The notes under the pieces were generated by a model, which was not told the origin of the DNA, did no database searches, and was given only the letters and a program-made list of their open reading frames with translations. Positions 55,010-61,981 of a stretch of 64,000 nucleotides of DNA are shown piece after piece (the stretch's first letter is position 1; each line of letters starts with the position of its first letter). The stretch spans positions 2,232,001 through 2,296,000 of the forward strand of contig NZ_CP014475.1 of NCBI RefSeq assembly GCF_001583415.1. The letters are read 5' to 3'. Position numbers and translations under genes: made by a program. Source of the stretch: Mycolicibacterium phlei. Lineage in GTDB: Bacteria > Actinomycetota > Actinomycetes > Mycobacteriales > Mycobacteriaceae.

Positions 55010-56370
55010 CCGCGTTCGAGGTCATCAACCCCGCGACCGAGGAGGTCCTACAGGTCGTCGATCTGCTCGACGAGGCCGCCGTCGACGATGCGGTGGAGAA
55101 AGCCAAAGTCGCGCAACGTGAGTGGGCGCGGCAGGCGCCCGCGGACCGGGCGGCCGCGCTGCGGTCGTTCGCCGCAGTGGTCGACGCGCACGTCGATGAG
55201 CTCGCGGCGCTGGAGGTGGCCAACTCCGGCCACCCGATCTCGAGCGCGGAGTGGGAGGCCGGGCACGTCCGCGACGTGCTGAACTTCTACGCGGCCGCCC
55301 CGGAACGGCTGTCGGGTAAGCAGATCCCGGTGGCAGGCGGGCTCGACGTGACGTTCAACGAGCCGCTCGGTGTCATCGGCATCATCACACCGTGGAACTT
55401 CCCGATGACGATCGCGGCGTGGGGCTTCGCCCCCGCGCTGGCCGCCGGTAACGCGGTGGTGCTCAAACCCGCGGAGTGGACTCCGCTGACCACGTTGCGG
55501 TTGAAGGAGCTAGCCGTCGAGGCGGGCCTGCCGGCGGACCTGTTCCAGGTGCTGCCCGGCAAGGGCTCGGTGGTGGGGGAGCGGTTCGTCACCCATCCCG
55601 ATGTGCGCAAGGTGGTGTTCACCGGCTCGACCGCGGTGGGCAAGCAGGTGATGGCCAAGGCGGCTGCACATGTCAAGCGGGTGACGCTGGAACTGGGTGG
55701 CAAGAGCGCCAACATCGTGTTCGACGACTGCGATCTGGAGCGCGCCGCGGCGACCGCACCGTACGGGGTGTTCGACAACGCCGGCCAGGACTGCTGTGCC
55801 CGCAGCCGGATCCTGGTGCAGCGCAACGTCTACGACCGGTTCATGGAGCTGTTCGAGCCGGCGGTCAAAGGGGTGGTCGTGGGTGACCCGCGGGCCAAGG
55901 ACACCGAGATGGGTCCGCTGGTGTCGAAACCGCACTGGGAGAAGGTGAAGTCGTACGTGCCAGACGACGCGCCGGTGGCGTTCCGAGGCTCCGCGCCGAC
56001 GGGCGCCGGGTACTGGTTCCCGCCGACGGTGCTGACCCCGTCGCGCACCGATCGCGCGGTGCGCGAGGAGATCTTCGGACCGGTGGTGACGGTGCTGCCG
56101 TTCGAGGACGAGGCCGACGCGATCGCGCTGGCCAACGACACCCCCTACGGGCTGTCCGGATCGATCTGGACCGACAATCTGTCGCGGGCGCTGCGGGTGT
56201 CGCGGGCGATCGAATCGGGCAACCTGTCGGTCAATTCGCATTCGTCGGTGCGCTATCACACGCCGTTCGGCGGGTTCAAACAGTCGGGGCTCGGGCGTGA
56301 GCTCGGACCCGACGCACCGTTGTCATTCACCGAAACCAAGAACGTTTTCATCGCAGTGCAGGAGGCCTGA
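55006..56370 (+). CDS. aldC: aldehyde dehydrogenase (gamma-glutamyl-aldehyde oxidation)
   Basis: A 454-residue NAD(P)+-dependent ALDH. Glu229 is in LELGGKS and the nucleophile Cys263 in GQDCCARS; PWNFPMTIAAW and FTGSTAVGK complete the pattern. The length is a little shorter than the usual 480-500 because the N-terminal arm is short. GTG at 55006 overlaps the amidase stop (GTGA). I infer that it oxidises the aldehyde of the gamma-glutamylated intermediate. By position it is Rv2858c (aldC). Confidence 0.93.
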   Translation: MTAFEVINPATEEVLQVVDLLDEAAVDDAVEKAKVAQREWARQAPADRAAALRSFAAVVDAHVDELAALEVANSGHPISSAEWEAGHVRDVLNFYAAAPERLSGKQIPVAGGLDVTFNEPLGVIGIITPWNFPMTIAAWGFAPALAAGNAVVLKPAEWTPLTTLRLKELAVEAGLPADLFQVLPGKGSVVGERFVTHPDVRKVVFTGSTAVGKQVMAKAAAHVKRVTLELGGKSANIVFDDCDLERAAATAPYGVFDNAGQDCCARSRILVQRNVYDRFMELFEPAVKGVVVGDPRAKDTEMGPLVSKPHWEKVKSYVPDDAPVAFRGSAPTGAGYWFPPTVLTPSRTDRAVREEIFGPVVTVLPFEDEADAIALANDTPYGLSGSIWTDNLSRALRVSRAIESGNLSVNSHSSVRYHTPFGGFKQSGLGRELGPDAPLSFTETKNVFIAVQEA

Positions 56371-57143
56371 TGGATCTGACCCAACGACTCGCCGGCAAGG
56401 TCGCCGTCATCACCGGCGGTGCCAGCGGCATCGGACTGGCCTCCGCGAAGCGGTTGCGGGCCGAGGGCGCGACGATCGTCATCGGCGACATCGACCCGGT
56501 GGCGGGTAAGTCGGTCGCCGACGATCTCAACGGAACCTTTGTCGCCGTGGACGTCTCGGACCAGGCCGCGGTGGACAACCTGTTCGACACCGCCGCCGAG
56601 AAGTACGGTTCGGTGGACATCGCGTTCAACAATGCCGGGATCTCGCCGCCGGAGGACGACCTGATCGAGGTGACCGGCATCGACGCGTGGCAACGGGTGC
56701 AGGACATCAATCTCAAGTCGGTGTTCTTCTGCTGCAAGGCCGCGCTGCGACACATGGTGCCGCAGCAGAAGGGCTCGATCATCAACACCGCGTCGTTCGT
56801 GGCGGTGATGGGGTCGGCGACGTCGCAGATCTCCTACACCGCGTCCAAGGGCGGGGTGCTGGCGATGTCGCGGGAGCTGGGCGTGCAGTACGCGCGGCAG
56901 GGCATCCGGGTCAACGCGCTGTGCCCGGGGCCGGTGAACACCCCGCTGCTGCAGGAGCTGTTCGCCAAGGACCCGGAGCGGGCGGCCCGGCGGCTGGTGC
57001 ACATCCCGGTCGGCCGCTTCGCCGAGCCCGAGGAACTCGCCGCGGCGGTCGCGTTCCTGGCCAGCGATGACGCATCGTTCATCACGGCGTCGACGTTCCT
57101 GGTCGACGGCGGCATCAGCGGCCACTACGTCACTCCGTTGTAG
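56370..57143 (+). CDS. short-chain dehydrogenase/reductase of the gamma-glutamylation operon
   Basis: A 257-residue classical SDR. The NAD motif TGGASGIG is at 15-22, NNAG at about 89-92, the catalytic Ser in NTASFVAVMG and Tyr-x3-Lys in YTASK. ATG overlaps the ALDH stop as TGATG. It would oxidise an alcohol to the aldehyde used by the ALDH; this is the reaction needed for a gamma-glutamyl-ethanolamide route. It corresponds by context to Rv2857c. Confidence 0.93.
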   Translation: MDLTQRLAGKVAVITGGASGIGLASAKRLRAEGATIVIGDIDPVAGKSVADDLNGTFVAVDVSDQAAVDNLFDTAAEKYGSVDIAFNNAGISPPEDDLIEVTGIDAWQRVQDINLKSVFFCCKAALRHMVPQQKGSIINTASFVAVMGSATSQISYTASKGGVLAMSRELGVQYARQGIRVNALCPGPVNTPLLQELFAKDPERAARRLVHIPVGRFAEPEELAAAVAFLASDDASFITASTFLVDGGISGHYVTPL

Positions 57144-57145
57144 AC

Positions 57146-57889
57146 ATGACGGCGGACCCGGATGCTCCGCTGCCGCTGACCTCGGAGGCGGCGGCCGAGG
57201 CGCTGCTGCGTCCGACGCGGTCGGGAAACGCGTTCGAGGACACGGTCGCCCGGCTGCTGCAGACGATCCGGCTCGGGGTGCTGCAGCCGGGGGAGAGCCT
57301 GCCGCCGGAACGTGAGCTGGCGGCACGGCTCGGCGTCAGTCGTGACACGGTGCGCGAGGCGATCAAGTCGCTGGCCGACGCCGGGTACCTGGTGTCGCGG
57401 CGGGGCCGCTACGGCGGGACGTTTCTGGCCGACGAGTTGCCCCGTCACACGTCGGACACGGACGGGGTGACCCGCGCCGAGATCGACGATGCGTTGCGGC
57501 TGCGGGAGATTCTCGAGGTGGGGGCCGCGCACATGGCGGCGCGGCGCACCCTCACCGCGGCCGAGCGTGAGGGACTGTGGTTGCGGCTCACCGATGTTCG
57601 AGACGCGTCACCGGACGACGACTACCGGCGGCTGGACTCGCGACTGCATCTGGCGATCGCGGAGGCTGCCGGGTCGCCGTCGCTGGTGCCGCTCGTGGCG
57701 GACAACAGGATGCGGTTGAACGCCCTGCTGGATCAGATTCCGCTGCTGCCGCGCAACATCGCGCACTCGGATGAACAGCACGAGGCGATCGTGTTGGCGA
57801 TCCTGGCCGGCGACGCCGACGGCGCCGCCGAGGCGATGCGCGCACACGTCGAGGGCTCAGCCGCGCTGCTGCACGGCTTCCTCGACTGA
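57146..57889 (+). CDS. FadR-subfamily GntR transcriptional regulator
   Basis: A 247-residue regulator. The winged HTH is at about residues 30-90 (PPERELAARLGVSRDTVREA, 20 residues) and the FCD ligand domain follows (LREILEVGAAHMAARR, LHLAIAEAAGSPS, SDEQHEAIVLAILAGDADGA). Such domains bind acids and a metal. It starts 2 nt after the SDR stop, so it is in the operon and may regulate it. I connect it with the two AATGGT-N8-CGAC boxes upstream of glnA4. Confidence 0.93.
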   Translation: MTADPDAPLPLTSEAAAEALLRPTRSGNAFEDTVARLLQTIRLGVLQPGESLPPERELAARLGVSRDTVREAIKSLADAGYLVSRRGRYGGTFLADELPRHTSDTDGVTRAEIDDALRLREILEVGAAHMAARRTLTAAEREGLWLRLTDVRDASPDDDYRRLDSRLHLAIAEAAGSPSLVPLVADNRMRLNALLDQIPLLPRNIAHSDEQHEAIVLAILAGDADGAAEAMRAHVEGSAALLHGFLD

Positions 57890-57896
57890 CATCTGC

Positions 57897-57916
57897 CCTT
57901 CCTTCCTTCCTTCCTT
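57897..57916. repeat. (CCTT)5 simple repeat
   Basis: Five perfect CCTT units lie just upstream of the palindromic repeat copy at 57921. The purine-rich strand reads AAGG. Slippage could change its length, but no gene start depends on it. Confidence 0.75.
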
Positions 57917-57920
57917 TCGG

Positions 57921-57982
57921 CGCGAGTGTGCGTGTTTGTACACGACACGCCGGGGTTTTTTCGGCATTTGCGCACGCTCGCG
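57921..57982. repeat. dispersed palindromic intergenic repeat, copy 2
   Basis: A 62-bp sequence with arms CGCGAGTGTGCG (57921-57932) and CGCACGCTCGCG (57971-57982), one mismatch. Its reverse complement matches 27157-27214, including CAAATGCCG and GGCGTGTCG. It lies behind the FadR-type gene, where it may also end transcription. Confidence 0.7.
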
Positions 57983-58095
57983 AGATCGACAGCAGGGCTG
58001 TGGTTTTCGGGTCGATCACGACCCTGGTGTCGATCTCGACGATCCCCAGAAAAAACCTTGAGATTTTCGCGCTCGGACCACTGATTTGTCAGAGG

Positions 58096-58111
58096 TCGAA
58101 TGTATGTTCGA
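58096..58111. promoter_or_regulatory. LexA (SOS) box upstream of the 13E12-type HNH gene
   Basis: TCGAATGTATGTTCGA differs in one base from the mycobacterial SOS consensus TCGAAC-N4-GTTCGA. It ends 3 nt before the ATG at 58115, so LexA would block transcription start directly. Members of the 13E12 family are known LexA targets in M. tuberculosis. Confidence 0.85.
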
Positions 58112-58114
58112 GTT

Positions 58115-59569
58115 ATGTCAGGTACGGGTCTGCAGGCAGCGGTTAAGGGGCTGCGGGCGGCCGTCGACGCGGTCGCCGGCTGCGACCTGACCCTCGCCAC
58201 TGACACCGAGCTTCTTGGCGCCCTCGATGACTTGGAGATGGTGGCCTGCCAACTACCCGCCCTACAGCAGACGATGCTGGCACGGCTGCAGACCGAAACC
58301 ACCCCGAACGCGTTGGGCGCCCACACATGGAAAGAGGTGCTCAAAGCCCGCTACCGGATCACCGGCAGTGAGGCCGACCGCCGCCTGGCCGACACCGAGG
58401 TGCTGGCACCCCGACAGGCGCTCACCGGGGAGGCATTGCCGCCGGTGTTGGCGATCACCGCCGACACCCAGGCGTTGGGGGTGCTCACCCCGGGTCATGT
58501 CGAGGTGATCCGCAAAACGGTGGCCAAGTTGCCTGGCTGGGTCGATGGTGCGACGCGGGAGCGTGTCGAGGCCGACCTGGTACGCGCCGCCCTGGGGGTG
58601 GACTGTGACCAGCTGGCCTCGAAGGCCAAAGAGTTGTTGTATCGGCTCGATCAGGACGGCCCGGCCCCTGATGACACCGAACGCGCCCGCCGCCGCAGCG
58701 CCACCCACGGAAAACAAGGTGAAGACGGCATGACCACCTGGACGATCGTCGCCTCACCGCAACTGCACGCCACCTATGAAGCACTGCTGGCCAAACTCGC
58801 CGCCCCCGGCATGTGTAATCCCGACGATCCGCAACCGTGTGTGTCCGGCACGCCGGCTCAGGCCCAGATCGACAACGACCACCGCACCCTGGCTCAACGC
58901 CAGCATGATGCGTTGTTGGCGATCGGGCGGATCGCGTTGATGGGCGGCGATCTAGGCACACTGAACGGCCTGCCGGTCTCGGTGATTATTCGGGTCACCC
59001 TCGAGCAGTTGGAGACGCGGGCCGGGTTGGCCACCACCGGCGGTGGCACCAAACTGCCGATCTCCGATGTGTTGCGCATGGCCGCACACGCCCACCACCA
59101 TCTAGCGGTGTTCGACGGCGCCACCGGCTCCGCCCTCGCGCACTACCGGGGTAAACGGGTGGCCACACCCGCACAGCGGATCATGCTCATCGCCCGCGAC
59201 GGGGGCTGCACCAAACCCGGCTGCACCGTCGGCGCCTACGGCTGCCAAGCCCACCACGCCGAAAAGGACTGGATCGACGGCGGTAACACCAACGTCGACG
59301 AAATGGGATTAGCGTGCCCGCCGCACAACCGCCTCGTCGACACCGACAACCCCGCCGCCTGGACCACCCACATGACGCCAGAACATCACGTCGAGTGGAT
59401 CCCACCCGACGGGTTGGACAACGGGCAACCCCGTATCAACACCATCCACCAACCCGAACTGCTGCTCGCCGACCTCACCGACAGGGACGACGAACCTGAC
59501 AGCACACAAACCGACAACCCCCGAACCGAACCCGGCGGACCCGCACCACCCACAAACGGCGCGGCCTAA
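58115..59569 (+). CDS. 13E12/DUF222 HNH endonuclease-domain protein
   Basis: A 484-residue protein of the 13E12 repeat family. The long helical DUF222 part (about 10-330) is followed by an HNH nuclease motif with CTKPGCTVGAYGCQAHHAEK and LACPPHNRLV. The C-terminus (RDDEPDSTQTDNPRT) is disordered. The ATG at 58115 is chosen because the other in-frame ATG (58100) lies inside the LexA box; the mRNA is probably leaderless. It is expected to be induced by DNA damage. The role of these proteins is unknown; they are often linked to mobile or repeated sequences. Confidence 0.9.
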   Translation: MSGTGLQAAVKGLRAAVDAVAGCDLTLATDTELLGALDDLEMVACQLPALQQTMLARLQTETTPNALGAHTWKEVLKARYRITGSEADRRLADTEVLAPRQALTGEALPPVLAITADTQALGVLTPGHVEVIRKTVAKLPGWVDGATRERVEADLVRAALGVDCDQLASKAKELLYRLDQDGPAPDDTERARRRSATHGKQGEDGMTTWTIVASPQLHATYEALLAKLAAPGMCNPDDPQPCVSGTPAQAQIDNDHRTLAQRQHDALLAIGRIALMGGDLGTLNGLPVSVIIRVTLEQLETRAGLATTGGGTKLPISDVLRMAAHAHHHLAVFDGATGSALAHYRGKRVATPAQRIMLIARDGGCTKPGCTVGAYGCQAHHAEKDWIDGGNTNVDEMGLACPPHNRLVDTDNPAAWTTHMTPEHHVEWIPPDGLDNGQPRINTIHQPELLLADLTDRDDEPDSTQTDNPRTEPGGPAPPTNGAA

Positions 59570-59675
59570 CGCGGCCACCCGAGAGCGCGACACCGCACGG
59601 CGTCGCGGGCGACTGCTCGTCCCGCGAGGCACGGCACGGCCCGACGAGGCCCGGGTGCGCCCCGAAGGGGAACGG

Positions 59676-60374
59676 CTACGTGTCGACCCAGTCGACGACC
59701 TCGGACAGGGGAGCGCGGCTGGTGCGGAAACTGTTGGCCGGATGGTCGAGATCCGGGTAGCCGAACGAGATTCCGCACACGAGCGTGCGGTCCTCACCGA
59801 TACCGAGTTCGCGCCGCAGCACGCTCGGGTACAGCGTCACCGCCGCCTGGGCCACCGTGCCGACGCCGAGAGCGTCGGCCGCCAGCAGGAAGTTGGCGAC
59901 ATACCCGCCGCAGTCCACCGCGCCATACGGTCCGAGCGCCTCGTCGGCGTGCACGATCGCCACGTGCGGCGCCCCGAAGAACCGGAAGTTCTCCCGCATC
60001 TGCGCGTGCCGGCGCTCCTTATCGGAACGGTCGATCCCCAGCGCGCTGTACAGCTGGAACCCGCTCTCCCGGCGCCGCTGCTTGTACTCGCTGCGGTACT
60101 CCCTCGGCCACGGGATGTCGGTCGCCTCCGGTGCGCCAGCGCTTGCCTCGTACAGCGCCGCCCGTAACCGCTCGGTGCCCGCCCCGCTCGTGACGACCAC
60201 CCGCCACGGCTGGCTGTTGCACCACGACGCCGTCGACTGCGCTGCCTCCAGGATCGCGTCGATGACCTCTCGCGGCACCGGGTCCGGTTTGAACGCCCGG
60301 CAGCTGCGCCGCCTCGTCATCAGGTCCTTCAGCGTGGCGAACTCCGACTGGGACAGCTCAGGCGCAGACGTCAT
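59676..60374 (-). CDS. nitroreductase-family protein
   Basis: A 232-residue FMN-dependent nitroreductase-fold protein. The FMN phosphate site is RRRSCRAFKPDPVP (residues 21-34), followed by SWCNSQPWRVVV and the C-terminal dimer segment CGISFGYPDLDHPAN. It reduces nitro or quinone groups, or an unsaturated bond, using NAD(P)H. The substrate is unknown. It lies 20 nt downstream of the winged-helix gene on the same strand and may be co-transcribed. Confidence 0.9.
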   Translation of the reverse strand: MTSAPELSQSEFATLKDLMTRRRSCRAFKPDPVPREVIDAILEAAQSTASWCNSQPWRVVVTSGAGTERLRAALYEASAGAPEATDIPWPREYRSEYKQRRRESGFQLYSALGIDRSDKERRHAQMRENFRFFGAPHVAIVHADEALGPYGAVDCGGYVANFLLAADALGVGTVAQAAVTLYPSVLRRELGIGEDRTLVCGISFGYPDLDHPANSFRTSRAPLSEVVDWVDT

Positions 60375-60394
60375 GCGCGACACGATACTTGGCC

Positions 60395-61555
60395 TCAGCT
60401 GCGCGTCAGCGGCGACGGGAACCGCGGGCTCACCCGCACCCCGTCCAGCCACTCGGTCAGCTCGGCGGCACGCTTGCGCAACTCCTTGTCCGCCGCTCGG
60501 CCCACGTCCTCGAGCAGCAGCAGCTCGACCCTGCCGTCCTCGTCCTGCCGCCACCCGCCCACGACACGCCCGTCGCACCATACGGTGGGCCCGGCGTTTC
60601 CGTTCCTGTCGAACACCTGATCGCGGTGCGGGCCCAGATACCAGTCCCGGTCGAACCAGCCCATCGTGGTCACGTCCAGCCCCGGCAACAGCGCACACCA
60701 CCGCTGCACCGGCGGCTCCTCGTCGAGATCCTCCGGCAGCACGAAACCCGGTGTGCCGTCAAGGTTCACCTCGACCGCTCCGACGTCCCGCAGCCCCTGC
60801 CGCGCCCACGACAACGTGTGTCCGAACCACCATTTCACATCCGCGACCGTCGCCGGGCCGAACGCCGCCAACCACCGCCGCAGCAGCGTCGCCCGCGCCT
60901 CGTCCGGATCCACCTCCGGTACGGGATCGAGCCACGAATCGGCGACCACCCACCGCGGCCGCGACGTCGTCCACCGCCCGTCGTTGGGCCCGCGCACGAT
61001 ATCGCCCTGCGCCGCGAGCACGGTGAGAATCCTTGGCGCCAAAGGTGTCTCACCGCCCCACCGCTTACCCGGCGCCGGATCCCAACTGCCCGTGAGCTCC
61101 GGTAGCGCCGCGCGCAGCGTCTTCGCGTCGCTGGGCCCGTTGGCAGTCAGATAATCCAGCACCGCGGCACGTGCCGCAGCAAGCCACGTCGCGCCGTCGC
61201 GGCACACCCCGGCCTTCTGCGCGTCGGCGATCAGCCGTCGCCGTTCGGTATCGGCCACCCGCACCGACGCCGCCGCCTGCACCGCGGGCAGATCCCGCAC
61301 CCGCACCGTCCACAGCGTCCGTCGCATCCCCAGATGCCGCACCAGGCTACGCCGGTCGTACACCTCGGCGTCCAGATCGGCGACGGTGAACCCCGGCAAC
61401 CGGCTCCACAGCGACAGATACGGTGTCGCCGGATCGGTGGTGTGCAACCCGACCACCCCGCCCACCACGTCGCCGACCGAGGCTCCGGGCTCGGCAAGGA
61501 AGTGTCTGCGGGCCAGTCGGGCCCGCCGCTCGTCGCTGCTGAATCGCCGCATCAC
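60395..61555 (-). CDS. winged-helix DNA-binding protein, HTH_42 (AlkZ/YcaQ-like) family
   Basis: A 386-residue protein of the HTH_42 family, which includes the DNA glycosylases AlkZ and YcaQ. The start is FSSDERRARLARRHFLA, and VVGLHTTDPATPYLSLWSRL (20 residues, near 33-52) is the conserved block. Many relatives have a GLQAQ-type QxQ pair there; here it reads HTT. C-terminal strands include GWFDRDWYLGPHRDQVFDRN. A DNA repair role is possible, but the changed residues make activity uncertain. Confidence 0.75.
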   Translation of the reverse strand: MMRRFSSDERRARLARRHFLAEPGASVGDVVGGVVGLHTTDPATPYLSLWSRLPGFTVADLDAEVYDRRSLVRHLGMRRTLWTVRVRDLPAVQAAASVRVADTERRRLIADAQKAGVCRDGATWLAAARAAVLDYLTANGPSDAKTLRAALPELTGSWDPAPGKRWGGETPLAPRILTVLAAQGDIVRGPNDGRWTTSRPRWVVADSWLDPVPEVDPDEARATLLRRWLAAFGPATVADVKWWFGHTLSWARQGLRDVGAVEVNLDGTPGFVLPEDLDEEPPVQRWCALLPGLDVTTMGWFDRDWYLGPHRDQVFDRNGNAGPTVWCDGRVVGGWRQDEDGRVELLLLEDVGRAADKELRKRAAELTEWLDGVRVSPRFPSPLTRS

Positions 61556-61646
61556 TCGGTACCGTACCGGGTCGCGGCGACAAACTCGGGATCGCCGACG
61601 ACCTCGGCGGCGCCTGGTCGGTCGACTCCCCAGCCGGATAATCCGA

Positions 61647-61964
61647 CTACTGATCCTTTGTCATGTCCTTCTTCATGGACTCGCGGATCTGCGCGAGCCG
61701 TTCGGCGGCGGCGCGCTGGCGTTCCTCGTAGAGCTCATCGACCGACCGGCCCTCCGGCGTCTCGGCGGCCAGTTCGGCAGCGCCGATCGCGGTGCCGTAC
61801 CGGGTCTCGATCTTCTCGCGCACCGACTCGAACGTCGGCACCCCGCCCGGGGTGTACCCGGTGTCCTCGGGTGCGACGGGCACGGGCTCAGCGGGCGCGG
61901 GTTCAGCGGATTCGGGCCCTACTGGTTCAGGTTCGCAAGGCGCGGGCTCGGTCTCGTCCGGCAT
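61647..61964 (-). CDS. hypothetical acidic protein
   Basis: A 105-residue protein without recognised domain. Residues 1-40 are Pro/Glu-rich (EPAPCEPEPVGPESAEPAPA, 20 residues) and disordered; residues 45-105 form charged helices (FESVREKIETRYGTAIGAAE, ELYEERQRAAAERLAQIRES). It lacks membrane segments. It stands 17 nt from lysX on the same strand, downstream of it, and may be co-transcribed. Codon use is like that of the neighbours, so it is probably real. Confidence 0.55.
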   Translation of the reverse strand: MPDETEPAPCEPEPVGPESAEPAPAEPVPVAPEDTGYTPGGVPTFESVREKIETRYGTAIGAAELAAETPEGRSVDELYEERQRAAAERLAQIRESMKKDMTKDQ

Positions 61965-61981
61965 GCCGTCACGGTAGCGCG

